A stretch of DNA of 64,000 nucleotides. It comes from Thozetella sp. PMI_491 (Eukaryota; Ascomycota; Sordariomycetes; Chaetosphaeriales; Chaetosphaeriaceae). The DNA lies in the NCBI GenBank assembly GCA_021432635.1, contig MU270037.1, positions 62,001-126,000 of the forward strand. The letters run 5' to 3'. Made by a program: the position numbers and the translations under genes. How positions within the stretch are numbered: position 1 is the first letter of the stretch; every line of letters starts with the position of its first letter. Below, piece after piece: positions 35,084 to 47,345 of the stretch. Below the pieces are notes generated by a model that had not been told where the DNA came from, ran no database searches, and saw only the letters and a list, made by a program, of their open reading frames with translations.

Positions 35084-37192
35084 ATGGTCTTCGCAGTCTC
35101 TACGCCCTCTCGACCGTGGCTGATACAGAAGTACGGTGGTACTAGTCTTGGGAACCATCTCAGCCCCATATGCGAGAAGATAATTCCTTTGTATATGCAG
35201 AAATTCAGAGTGGCGGTTGTTTGTTCCGCTATCTCCGGAAAAGCAAAGACGACAGGGACTACTAGCCTTCTTCTTCGGTGCATCGGCTTTACGGAATCTG
35301 GTACTAATTTTCAGGGAGACCTTAATCAGACTGTGGATTTAATCAAAAATGCCCATTTCGGTCTTCTTGAACGTCACATCCAAACCATAAATGACATCAG
35401 TAATGACCTCTATCCAGCTACCCGGAAAAGAGTCAGTAATGAGTGTGAGACACTACGTCGGTTCTTGCTTGCAGCACAGGTTGGTTCCCGCAGTCCGTAT
35501 CATGAGGCTACTGCGTTCTCTTATTAACCACCACCGTTTTCAAGATCCTAGGAGAGCTGTCTCCCCGAGCGAAGGATAGAGTGATATCCGTAGGCGAGAA
35601 ACTGTCATCCATCGTTGTCTCGGCACGTCTCGTATCGAAAGTAGGTCCCCGTTCCTGAAGCTCATGAAGCAATTCTAGATGAGGCAAAGACTTATCAGGA
35701 TTATTCAGGGAATTCCTTCTCATATCATTGCCTTAGATGACCTAGTCGAAACCGTTTTTGGCCCCGACATATTTGAGCAAAAGTCACAGTTCGATAGCTT
35801 ATACTCCCGGTTCTACCATCGCTTATCGCGTGAAATCGGAGAGCGAATACACGATGCCGGAGATAGCGTCCCGGTCATTACTGGTATTTGTTTCATTCCC
35901 TAGATATTCCTGCCAAGTAAAAGCTAACCCGGGCTTGAGGATTTTTCGGAATCATGCCCGAGCCTCTTTTAAAAACGGTTGGACGAGGCTATTCTGACCT
36001 TTGCGCTGCAATGTGTGCACTCGGCGTGGGGGCCTCGGAGTTGCAAATATGGAAAGAAGTAGATGGTATTTTCACCGCAGACCCACGCAAGGTTCCATCG
36101 GCGCGGCTTCTTTCTACGGTTACAGTAGAAGAAGCAACCGAGTTGACCTATTATGGTAGCGAGGTGTGTAGAGTTCCCATTACGCTTTCGACAGAGTTAA
36201 TCTAGCTGCCAGGTTATCCACCCACTAACCATGGATCAAATAAAATGCGCAAACATACCATTGAGGCTGAAAAACGTTTCGAATCCTGAGGGTCCAGGCA
36301 CAATCATCTACCCATCTTACTCGTCGTCGCTAGGGTTGGACACCTCCAACATTTCGCAACGCGCCGAGATAAAACTTGAGCATCACATGTCTGGGTTTAT
36401 GCTTGAGAACGGATATCATGGGGAAGACCAGGAACGGCGCACGCCAACAGCGGTCACTGTCAAGGACTCCATCACGTTAATAAATGTTGCGTGCAACAGA
36501 AACACCAAGTCGCGCGGTTTTCTGGCCAAGGTTTTAACCCATCTAGAAGAGAATGGCATTGCTATCGATCTTGTGACTACCAGTGAGAGAAATATCAGCC
36601 TTGCGGTACAAGCATCCGAGGACGGCAACGGCGCGGAAAGGAAGGCGGAAATCGGTCTTGAAAGGTTTGGCAAGGTAACTTATCCTTAGTCCTTGCTCGC
36701 GGCTAGAGTAAAAACCACTAACGGAAAACGCGTTGAGGTCGCATCCACAAGGAACATGTCGATCGTGACTGTCGTCGGTAACAAAATGCGAAACATGGTG
36801 GGAATTTCTAGTGAGTGGCACGATGGCGGTTTCCAATGCTGTAGACTATTGCTAATAAGCCCACAAGGCGAAATATTAGGAGTCTTGGCGGCATCAAAAA
36901 TCAATATTTACCTCATTAGCCAGGGAGCAACCGAGATTAATGTCTCGTATGTATTCTCAAAGGTACAAGTCTGCAGGCGAAGCTTAGCTGATCTTTGATC
37001 AAATGTCTAGGCTTGTGGTTGGGGCGAAGGATGCTATTCTTGCTATGAACGTAATCCATGGGAAGGTTCTCGGTATTCCTACCCACTGGGAGCAGGAAAA
37101 CAACTTCATCAAAGGTATATATATTTGTAATATTGGGGTGAGTTGTATCTAAACTGACTTGTGATTTAATTATAGGACCGTGGCTCTATTAG
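35084..37192 (+). CDS. Aspartate kinase with ACT domains
   Basis: Commits aspartate to the homoserine/threonine/methionine branch by making aspartyl phosphate. Exons: 35084-35479, 35545-35640, 35709-35883, 35940-36163, 36213-36674, 36738-36810, 36868-36950, then a last coding part from about 36988 with a probable final intron near 37115-37174. WLIQKYGGTSLGN is the kinase signature; KDRVISVGEKLSSIVV, ITGFFGIMPEPLLKTVGRGY and EVDGIFTADPRKVPSARLL follow, then ELTYYGSEVIHPLTMDQI. The C-terminal half has two ACT-like units (ITLINVACNR; NMSIVTVVGNKMRNMVGIS; NIYLISQGATEINVS). The junction after 36950 is unclear: the intron needed to keep the family frame is only 37 nt. Otherwise intact. Equivalent of FUB3 by context; a dedicated copy could escape normal feedback control (inference). 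Confidence 0.82.
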
Positions 37193-38891
37193 CTGTAAGC
37201 GGCATAGAGTCATCTTGATGAGCGCAGAAGGAGTCTTTCCTTGTATAGAATTAATTTAGTGATAGCGAGGGTAGTAATCAAATGATCACGTAATCAAGTA
37301 CGTAAGTCACATGTGAGCAAGGACGATATTATAAGATTCTGAATACATATTCTTTTAAAGATAATAAGAGTTAATATAATGTTTAAAGTTATGTTTCAAT
37401 ATGTTATTGCAAATTAGTGCTCTCTCTCCAACCTTAAGAGCTATGGAAAAGACTTCGCAACCTACGGAACTCTTCTCATAAGAATAAGAAATACTCCCTT
37501 TTTCATTTGACGTTCTGTCCGTCCAAGAATGGTCTACGACTCCGCACCATCAATCTCATGGTCAATATAGAGTAGTGTCAATGGCTAGGTCTCTGACTTC
37601 AGGTATTGCAGGCTTAATGTTACCGAACAGTCAAGCTGACCTCTGTCCTAATAATTCCCTAAATCCCATGGAGAAGGAAACGGAGGTAGATGCATTTTTG
37701 ACACGCACATCTTCCGAAGCTTTACTACCTGAACACAGATGCTTCAAGAGGACTATTTTAAATTTGTTGCATACTCCGTACGTCAGCTATTCATCTAAAT
37801 AGAGTAGAGTATAGCTATAAAACCATCTAGTAACCGATACGCCGGCTGGCTACCTTCATTTGGCACTATATAGCATAAGCTCCTCTTTTAAGACATCCGC
37901 ATCTACTGCGGCCGCGCCCTCGACCTTGCGAATAAATCAGTCATACACCAGTCTTTAACTTGAATATTCCCTATAAGTTTAGAGAGTAGTTGGCTCGAAC
38001 GAAAGCACGGGCTACGGTTCACCCTGGCAAATGTAAAGAGCCCGGTGGAGATGTTGTACGCACTGCTGGAATTTCTCCGGTGGCGGCCTTTACGAACTTT
38101 GAAGCATCGTGAAAAGACATGACTAGCAACCGTATCGTAGTTGAGTATAGGGGCTGACTGTTGTTGATCTCTGGTTATCCCTATTCATGCAGCCGTTTGT
38201 TAGGCAGAAATATAGGCAGTGAATCCTTCATTGTCCCTCCAGGGCCTTGATGGCTGGCAAGCCGAATAAATACAGTGGACTAAGGTACCTTAAATATTAC
38301 TATAAAACAGCTATAGACTACTATAAACCGCGTCTCAGCTAAACCTAAGAATGACACTAACCCTACCTTTCCAAAGTATAAGCCTCACCATATCTGGAGC
38401 TGTTACATGTTATACGTTGTCTATAGTAACTGTTTTACGTTTTAAATTTTTCAATAGATTTAAGAAGATGTAGGTAGTCTCACCCCCTGTCAGAGCGTTC
38501 GGTCGCAGGCAGAGTGAGGCGGTACGGAACCATACTATACTATAGTGGTATAAACTGATCTCTGGACCTCCATACGACCCTCCTACATATCTAGTTGCTA
38601 GATCCACGTCCGGCCCCTTCCACTGGCCCTGAAGCGCCCCTTAAAACCGGACTTCCCATACCTGACCCAGAGACCTCTGATACCCCCATTATCAGAAGAG
38701 ACTGATAGATAGTTATAACTACATGTAACAGTGATATTGACAGTTATCTACCTAGACCATCCATTGTAATACTAGGATTGCCATTGTAAACGACAATCAT
38801 CTAATTAGTAGTATTATCTACCTGTCTACAGAGAAAGTATTCCTGAACTCGAAACGCATGCTAAGCTCTCAGCACAGAAAAGATGAGGCGC
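37193..38891. other. Long intergenic region, no gene supported
   Basis: AT-rich at 37250-37450. A 75-codon plus-strand frame (37575-37802) and a 65-codon minus-strand frame (38410-38607) have no domain. No tRNA or clear terminal repeats seen. Confidence 0.4.
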
Positions 38892-40559
38892 TTAAAGAAT
38901 ATACATAGATTCGAGGCTCATATCCCCTTCCAGATCATTCGTAGTTGCCCCTTCGGCGATGAGCTTTGCCTTCTTCGCATTTCGGTGCCTGAGGAGGAAG
39001 TAACAACCGGTGTACAGAAAAGCAGCAACGACACATAGTCCGGCTGAAATAGCATTGCCGGGAACGTAGCGGGGACCTTGCTGATCAGGGTACAGCTGCG
39101 ATGATACAAGCGCAGAGATATTGGCAATCGAGTATGCAATGGGCATGCCAATAGCACGCTTCGAGTCAGGGGACAGGTTGGTAGAAATCCAAGTCACAGC
39201 TAGCGTCGAAATGGGATAAAGTCCTACAGCAGTCTCAGATTGCGCCGTATAGCGGCAAATGATCTGGGAGAATGTAGCTTACCTAAGACCAGAATGAACA
39301 TGCCGGCATATCCAGCGCTAGGATTCGCGGTGCCCACGCAGATAAGATATCCAACGGAGACGGGAACACAGCACGCAATAATGAAGAGACCACGCTGCTT
39401 AAGTTTGTCGGAGTAGTAGACCTGGATCACAAGAGAAATGGCTCCGAGAACATAGACAGGTATGGTCATATAGTTAACCATCAATGAGGCATAGCTAATA
39501 GCAATCAGCAATTTTTCCCAAGTTTTGTTGTTAGACCCCTTCCCAGATGGGGGAGCCGTGGAGGAGTTTTCTCACCCTAGACCTGCGATAATTGTTGGCA
39601 AGAAGACACCGAATCCATTGATAGCAACGGAAGAAGTAAAGAAGGCCACGCCGAGCAGCCAAACAAAGGGGTCCATCAGAGCAATTTTGACCCACTTGCG
39701 CTCGAATTTGGTCTCGCCGCGATGCATGAAATCGCGCTGCTTCTTCAAACGCATGGTCTCCTTCTCTTCCGCTGTCAGGAACCAGGCCGTTTCCGCTGAG
39801 GTTGGGATGAAGATCCAACCTATGGCCCCGATGAAGACGGTAATACAGAATTCGATAATGAACAACCATCTCCAGGCCGCGATGCCACGCTGCTCGCCCA
39901 TAGTCTGGACCGCGTAAGCGAACAAGCCGCCAAAAGCACCGGAAATACACTGGGCAAGATTAGTCGTCATAACACGCTTGCCTGCCGTCTCACGAGGGTA
40001 TATAGTAGAGAACAGATAGGCGAAGCTTTGGGCAAGACCAGCCTCGGCGGCGTTCAGAATCATACGGACAGCAATCGCCTGGCCGTACGAGGTGATGAAA
40101 GCAGTTCCTAGCGTGCAGCAGCTCCACAAAACGAATGCAGTACCGACTGCTTTATTCGCGCCGAAGCGTCTGACAGCCAAAACCCAAGGAAGCTCGAAGA
40201 GAATAGTGCAGACACTGGACAAGGTGTTGATGTTGCCAAAATCGTTACCGGTGAGTCCGATGTCCGCATCGAAGCCAAATACTCGGGCGTTGCCAAGCTA
40301 ATATTAATGGTCAGAAGTGGTCGGTCAGGGTAAATAGATAAGAGGGGTTTCTGCCTACATTATTTCGATCCAGGCTAGACAAGATCAAGAAAATAACAGA
40401 AACCGGTAGTACGGTCATGTCGAACTTTCTCATGGCGGCCGATTCCTTCTCGGGGTCAATATAGATGACAGTGCTTGCCCCTTCGGAAACGTCCTCGATG
40501 CCGCTATTGGTGTTGGAGACTGGCGACTTGGCCTTCTCCATTGTGGTGTCAAAGTCCAT
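38892..40559 (-). CDS. MFS transporter, anion:cation symporter (Dal5/Tna1) type
   Basis: Four exons: 40559-40359, 40297-39576, 39494-39283 and 39223-38892; phases agree, 488 aa with about 12 hydrophobic segments. The N-terminal cytosolic tail ends in a first helix (VLPVSVIFLILSSLDRNN) and the LDRNNLGNARVFGF segment is the ACS-family signature. Exon 3 holds ASLMVNYMTIPVYVLGA. Relatives import allantoate, nicotinate, pantothenate or other small carboxylates across the plasma membrane; some act as exporters of pathway products. Its position between aspartokinase and a Zn2Cys6 gene suggests transport of a pathway substrate or product. Intact as far as seen. Confidence 0.85.
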
Positions 40560-41087
40560 GGTAAGAGACTATTAGGGATGGTGATTGTCAGTGACTGTGT
40601 TGTAATGTTCAAAGTTATTGTAGTCAAAGGAGGAGAAAATTGTGTTCAATCTTGTCAAACGGTCCTGTCTATGTTGCTATCTGGTGTATAACTGTGTATT
40701 GAAGACGGCACGGCACGGGAGAACAAGACTTTAATATAATGATGCCGTGTGCCTATACGGTATCGAAGGTATACCCTTCTGAAATCCATGTCACGTTCAG
40801 CCGCTCCCCGGAATTCTGGTATAGGTTGGTCCATCGGTGATAACCGAGCTAAGGACGGCGTCGCGATAAACAGAAAAGTGATAGTAGATTTCGCACTACA
40901 GGAGAGCTAGTAAGGTGGATAACGGCCCGTGAGAGCTATGCACCACGAGGAAACGGAACGAAACCCCGCGCAAGAAACGCCACTTACAGTAGTGCAATTC
41001 CCTTCGCACCACGATAACAGCCCCGCTGCTGATTGGTAGTTGAAGCTCGGATCGGAATGCTGCCCTTATCAGTTATCAGACAAGGCC
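40560..41087. promoter_or_regulatory. Divergent promoter region (MFS transporter / Zn2Cys6 regulator)
   Basis: 528 nt between divergent starts. Contains TATAA-like sequence on the minus strand near 40730-40740 (ttaatataat context). No coding frame. Confidence 0.4.
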
Positions 41088-43400
41088 ATGGCCCCCGCAT
41101 TGCACCCAACCCAACAAAGCACCCTTCAATGTTCAATGTCTGAACTCACGATCTCGCCATCGCGTCCGCCGTCGCGAGCATCTCAAAGGATGGCGCGCGG
41201 GGCGGGTGCATGTCAAAGGTCAGTTGAACGGAACCGTGTCTACCTGCTATTTATGGCGCCGGAGGTGGGGAGGCTAACCTAGGCGTGGGTGCAGGTGCCG
41301 TCGCAGGAAGCAGAGGGTAGGTAAATTATAGCGCAGGCCCCGAGGTGTGTGGTCGAAACTGACTTCGGGTAACTCCGCAGTGTGATCTGAAATATCCGAA
41401 CTGCTCCAATTGCGAAAGCGCTCAGGTCCCATGCTTAACTTATCATCCGGGGAAGCAGGCCGATGTAGATACCCTCCCCCAATCTACCTCCCTGCAGAAT
41501 GGATGAACAGCTGAAGATCTTGCAGCTACCACGCGACTACGTGTCTAATCTAGAGGACCGAGTTGCAAAGCTAAGTCAGGAGATTGAGGAGTTGCGAGCG
41601 CAAATTCGGGATACTCCGATCAATGGCACCTCGCTCTCAATCTCATCGGGCAACCCCATGCGAAATGGCCTTGTGCCCTTCGACCCAGCAAGTCCTACGA
41701 CTTCTGAGAGTGGTCCCAGCCACCTTCAAGACTTGGTCAAAAGTGTCCAAGATGTCGTTGTAGAGCCCTCGAGACAGCCACGGTTCTTGGGACAAGGCGG
41801 TGGCATTACGCTTGCAAAACTAGTTTTAGCGGCCATCCGTGTTGACGCATTGCCCGCTTCCCCTTTACTCCCGACTCGTCACTCATACGAAGGCTCGCCA
41901 ATGCTGGCTGCCGAGGCTTCCCTCCCGCCACGTCATGCGGCGGATCACCTTGTTGACGTCTACTTTCAGTATCGTACTCCTCACATGCCCATTATAGAGC
42001 GGTTCCGCGTCGAAGAGGCCGTTGAGAATGTGTACCGAGTTGTCCAAAGCGGCTGCGATTTCACGGATCTGGCGAGTGAGAGGGATTTCTTCACAACCTA
42101 TATGGTATTTGCCATTGCGCTGTGTGATGTTCCTAATCCAACAGGTGGTCGGCCGGTCCAGAGCGAAGGCTGCTTCCGGTCTGCCATCGGCTGGATAGAG
42201 AAGGTCATCACTTACTCGAAAAGCGATATCGAAACGCTCCGTGCCATACTTTTACTGGCCCAGTTTGTGGCCTTATTTCCTTCCCAGGGGAGCTTATGGC
42301 ACCTGACTGGCACAGCTCTGCGCTTGAGCATCGATATCGGCCTGCACTGGGAGACAGACGATCAATGCTTACAGCTCGACCCAGGGGTATTACACGACCG
42401 CCGGCGTTTGTGGTATAGTACGTACCAATTCGACCGCTTCTTGTGTATCACGCTTGGTCGCCCCCTTGGCATCATCGACGAAAGCACGCGTGTCCAGCTA
42501 CCCAGCCCGTGGACCATGACTCGATCTTTCGCAGGTAGTGGCAGTGAGCCGAATGAAATTGCTGTCCATAGCCAGCGGGCTCACAACCACTTGTTCAACA
42601 TGTCAAAACTTGAGTCTGAAATAGTTCACGTACAACACAGCCAGTCCTGGGCCAGGACGATTGCTTACCCAAGGGCAAATTATTCTACCTGGATCCAAGA
42701 TATCCAGCCGCGTCTTCAAGAATGGTACTCGACGATTCCGCCGCCTAGTAAAGCCCACCAATGTTCTATATTTGCTTGCCAGGCGTATTGGGACGTGGTC
42801 TATAACAGCGCAGTCCTTTTACTCTATCGGCCCAATTCTATGGTACCCCATGTGTCGCCGGAGCACCTGGCCATTACTTTTGACGCCTCGTGCAAGTTGA
42901 TTGCGAGCATCAAGGTCCTACAGAGAGAAGGCAAGGTCGATATCCTTTGGAAGTCGGTCCACCACCTCTTCATGGCCGGCTTGGGGGTTATCTATTGCCT
43001 CTGGCACTCGAAGGAGATACGCGACCGGCAGTCCGTTGGGAGCAGCATTTCAACTCTCCAATCTTGTGCTTCGACCCTTTCCGCCATGTCGGAGACTTTT
43101 CCGGGCGCGTCGGGATGTCGCGATACCTTTGATACCCTATCCGCAGCGACGGTCGATTGGCTTGTCCGCTACGACAACGAAAAGACAAATCAAGACCGCC
43201 TAGAATTCGAAGCCCAGGTGAAAGAATTGCTACAGCAACTCCAGCCATCCCGCAACTCCGTGGCCACGGCATATGACGGCGGAGTTACCAATATGTCATC
43301 CCTATTGTCGACCGATAACTTCGCATTCAGTGAGATGCTCAGTTCTGCTGCGCAGTGGCCCAGCTTCCAAAGCATGGGAGACTTTAGCGGCGTGTTATAA
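41088..43400 (+). CDS. Zn(II)2Cys6 transcription factor (second regulator)
   Basis: Four exons: 41088-41218, 41295-41316, 41381-41464 and 41526-43400; phases agree, about 703 aa. The zinc cluster spans three exons: C-QR-C-RRRKQR-C-DLKYPN-C-SN-C-ESAQVP-C, preceded by a Ser/Pro-rich N-terminus. The next intron joins YHPGKQAD to LPRDYVSNLEDRVAKLSQ, the usual linker and coiled-coil dimerisation element. The middle region has GCFRSAIGWIEK and LWHLTGTALRLSIDIGLHWE, then RRRLWYSTYQFDRFLCITLG, the fungal-specific regulatory domain. The mini-exon of 22 nt is notable. Divergent from the transporter. Probably regulates it and perhaps the whole block (inference). Confidence 0.88.
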
Positions 43401-43821
43401 TAGGTCTGAGTAGTCACGATCAGTGTTTGGGGTTAAGATGGCACGTCTTGTATTGCAAATATTGAAGAAGGCTGCTGGGTTTTTTTTATTCCGTATGAAG
43501 GTGACTCCGGATGGTGGCGACTTTATCAGTCTGATCTGGCTGCTTTACTATGACAATTAAGATATGGAAAGAGTAGTTGACACGAGATAAAATCCAGTCA
43601 GGTTGACAGACAGTATCTATGTATTGAAGCCCTCTAGACACTATCTGATCCCGATAAGTCAGTAGGTCCTTGCTTTCGTACGTCATACTCCCTATCAGGG
43701 AGGAGTAGATCTATACCAGACACATGATAGATAAGTGATTGGTACAAGTCATATGAAGAGAAATCCTAAGGTACAAAAGACTCTTTTACGTAAATCTAGC
43801 TTATAATACAATGATGCATGA
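43401..43821. other. Intergenic
   Basis: 3' flanks of two converging transcription units. Nothing supported. Confidence 0.4.
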
Positions 43822-44781
43822 CTTTCTATCCTGACTCGGCAGCTACCAGAATATCTCGCACAGCCGTCGACACAATGCCGCCAACCTGGTGGTGAGCTGT
43901 AGTGTTGCCGACCAGTCCACTCGTGGCCGCCGTCGCGGGTGCCGCCTCGACTAAATCTTTGCATGGAATAAGCTCGGTAACTAGGGCGTGCATCAGCAAC
44001 GCCTTGCTGGTATCGGTCATGTCCCTTCTAGGATATGAAAGGCATCGTCCACATTCTATTTTGACGGAATGGGTTGGTTACCACGACCGCGGCATCCACG
44101 GGGACCTTGGGAAAGAGCTCGGCCAACTCGTCCCGATAGATCTCAGGGTCATTTTTGAGCACCCTGTCTATGCCTTTGGCAAGGGTAGTGCAAAACCACC
44201 TTTGTTTTTCGAGTAGTTCTGAGGTGATTGTAGCAGTTTCTCCGTAATAGACGCTCCACGGAATGTCGCCCTGAGTGACCATCTCCTTCGCGACCCAGAT
44301 AGGTATTAGGATTGTGCTCCGCCATGACTCGAGCAGAAAGATTATTTGTTACAAAGTACTCAACCATACCACACTGGAACAGATTGCACAGCATTATAAA
44401 GTTGAGATCCTAGACGTAGTCTACCGATCGGGTGTCAACTCTATTCTTACGGAGCCACACCTTGAAGAAAAACCCCACACTGGCGCTTCCACCAGACTTC
44501 ATCAGCACGGTATTCCCAGCGACGTCGGTCGGTTTGAAGCCGTCATGAGAACCCCGTTTGAGTGAGACAAGAGAACAGCAATTTGCAAAAGCTGTATACT
44601 TTCCCACTTGGCCGCAGTACATTGACGGCACCCAAATACCGCCGAAGGCCATGTCGGCCTTTTCCGCAACAAGACCGTCTAGTACACCATCCCAAGGAAC
44701 AAGTACAGTTTCTGTGAAGTCGAGTTCTTGCTCGCGAAAGAAGCCATGTCGCTCAGCAAAGTACTGAGGGATATAGTTCAT
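43822..44781 (-). pseudogene. Decayed THI5/NMT1-like (SsuA-fold) gene
   Basis: From 44781 the minus strand reads MNYIPQYFAERHGFFREQEL, then LVAEKADMAFGGIWVPSMY and FKPTDVAGNTVLMKSGGS. This is the periplasmic-binding-protein fold shared by THI5/NMT1-like proteins and SsuA-type solute-binding proteins. An in-frame TAG follows SVDYV at about 44420, the frame continues (DLNFIMLCNLFQCGMVEYF), then shifts near 44310 into IPIWVAKEMVTQGDIPW, and continues through LLEKQRWFCTTLAKGIDRV to a further stop at about 44028. No intron explains these changes. I call it a pseudogene. Original function (pyrimidine or sulfonate-type ligand) is unknown. Confidence 0.6.
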
Positions 44782-45277
44782 GTTGTGACCAGTAGAGGTG
44801 AAGTGAAAGCGCTCTGGGATTTGTTTGTCCTTCGCGTGATGATTTTATATGGTGTGAAGTTTAAGCACAGGTGAAATTGCAAGAGGCCGATCAATTATTT
44901 ATATGAGTACCTACCTACCTATTCGATCTTGAAAACTTTTAGAATTTAAATTTAAATATTTTACAAATAAAAAAGATTACGGAGGCCGACGTCAGTTATC
45001 GTCATCGGTTAACTCCATCGGAAAACTGCGACAGTCAACTCATCGGAAAACTCCGGCACCCTACACTATAGTGGGGCTGGTTTGTAGATGAGTCAAGACG
45101 CTACAAGAAAAGAAGTTACGGGTAAAGGGTAAATAGCATGACATGTGATCGGTTGACACAGTCAGCCAAACGTATACAGCTAGATACAGGGCCGCAAGCA
45201 GGTTTGCTATTGCAATGTTTCATGATTAACACCTACGGATTGAGAATATACAATTCCTATCTCCCATATCAATCCGC
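44782..45277. other. Intergenic with a short direct repeat
   Basis: AT-rich around 44930-44975. ATCGGAAAACT occurs twice (about 45018 and 45040) in a CATCGGAAAACT context. No gene. Confidence 0.45.
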
Positions 45278-47345
45278 CTAAATTCCGGAGTCATCCCGTG
45301 GCCATGTCGTCCACATGTAGTTGTCTATCCATTTAGTGCAAGTCTGATTGTATGCCAGCTGATCCGTAGGAGAGACGACGATAGACTTAACCGTCTCGAG
45401 GAATTCCATGGCAAGGCCCTGGCTAGCATGCCATGCAATGTGGCAGTGCACGAGCCACGCCCCAGGGTTATCAAGCTTGAACGCGAGGGCAAGATGACCA
45501 CCACCGGGCAGCATAGCGACATCGCGACGGACGGTGTTGGTCAGGTTCAGCTTGCTGGAGTCGTAGGCATCGAAGCTCTGAGACACAACCCAGAAATCGT
45601 GACCGTGAAGATGGATAGGGTGGGTGATTCTACGATCATGTCAGCTTAGTCCCGATTCGTCGCGTGCGAGATGAGACACCTACCCGAAGCCGGAATTATC
45701 CTCAATGACGAGGAGAGCGAACTGGTCGACATTGTTGGTGGAAGCTGCTTTCTGCTTCAAGTCAGCCTTTCAGAGTTTATTGGGAGTGTAGGGGATCAGC
45801 TTACGTCAATAGATACGACGTTATAGTCAGCATCGAAGGTCAGGTTGCCGCTCAAAATGTGTCCGAGAGTGGGGTCTTCCCAATTGATAGCCAGGTTACT
45901 GGCACCGAGAACCCAATGGAAGGCGGTAGTGAGGATTCCGCTGGAACTGAGGGACTCATCGCTAGTGGAGACGATGTTGCCGACATTGAGCTTAAGGTGG
46001 GGGACGAGATTGGTGGGGTCCTCATCGTCGCAGACGGTGGGAGCAACGACGATACTGACACTGGTCGGGTCGCTGGTGCTGGCTCTGTTGTAGCGTACAA
46101 TACCAGTTGTGGTTGTATTGGTGATCTTGGCATTGGTATTGCAGGCGGAAACCCAGTTCGCACGAAGCCAGTAGTCGGCGGGCTTGGCATTAGCCTCAAC
46201 AATCACGTCGTCTAAGGTACTTTAGTAAGTGTCATTCTTGATTCGACGAGTTATACGAGTAAACTGCAATTTGTTCATATCGGGAAGGAAAAGAAGCTTA
46301 CATCGCTGGCCAATGCTGACCTTTATGCTGTCAGTCTGGTATGGAACGGTTGGTACAAGATCGGTTCCAATAACAGTTAGTTTGTGGCCATCAATGCTGA
46401 AATGGAACTGAGCATCAACGGCAGCGTTAACTAGACGGATCCGGTATTTCTTCCCCGCATCGAACACGGTGCTGAATTTCTTGCCGCCGCCAATACAGTT
46501 CGCGTCAGTGCTACCAGCACAGTTGAAGGTGTTCAGACCGTTTATGAGAGTGTTGTCGAGAGTCGGGGGGATACCTTCTTGGGGAGAAAATCCGTTGCTA
46601 GTATTGTTCCACAATGTAAAAGCCGAAACGTGCGACCAGTCGTTAAGGAAAATCATGCCGGCGTCAACATCATAGTTGGCCGTGGCTGGTCCGTTGAGAA
46701 TCAGCGGACCAAACAGACCCTCGGCATACTGAAGAGTCTGGTGGCTGTGGTACCATGTCTATGTACAAGAAGCATCAGTATTCAGACTAGGGTGTCTGGA
46801 CAAGACCGTGGACTGACCGAGCCGTACTGAGTAACCTTGAAAGTGTAAGTCATAGTCTCTCCATGGAGAGCACCATTCTGTTTAGGGCCGATAGGGCACT
46901 GAGTGACGCCTGGGATCCCATCTTGGCTGAAGCTGTTCAGCTGACGGATACCGTGCCAGTGGATGGCAGTACCCTGGTTCACCATGTTTTTCGTCACGTG
47001 AATGACGAGGGTGTCGCCTCAGTCTGCGACGATAGCCGGACCGGGAACTGTGCCGTTAAAGGTCATGCAGGTACGGTTGTATCCGTCAGGAGCGCAAGGA
47101 ATCTGTTCGACTGACAGCCATACTTCGACAGTCTTGCCAGTGTTAGGGAAGACCTCGTAGTAGTTCGTGTCGATATTGTAGTTGCCCCAGCAGTTTCGTG
47201 ATGTTGGGCCGTTTTGACAACCAGGCACAGGGGCCTGCCGTGCCTCTACAGAGGTGAGGAAGTCACTCTCAATGGTGGGATGAGCACTGGTAAAGGGGAT
47301 AATCCCCACCGCGAGAGTGAGGAACGAAAGGAGAGACTGCTTCAT
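45278..47345 (-). pseudogene. Laccase (multicopper oxidase) with one in-frame stop
   Basis: Five exons: 47345-46818, 46758-46302, 46211-45805, 45751-45684 and 45629-45278; phases agree through 604 codons. A signal peptide is present (MKQSLLSFLTLAVGIIPFTSA). All four copper-ligand motifs are intact: HWHG, HSH (YGSTWYHSHQ), HPIHLHGHDF and HCHIAWHASQG. Such enzymes oxidise phenols with reduction of O2 outside the cell. Codon 109 is TGA (47019-47021) in the conserved V-A-D-W-G-D segment, where family members have Trp (TGG); the frame is open before and after. No intron boundary can remove it. This is either a very recent null allele, a sequencing error or a read-through site. Without read-through only 108 aa are made. 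Confidence 0.8.
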
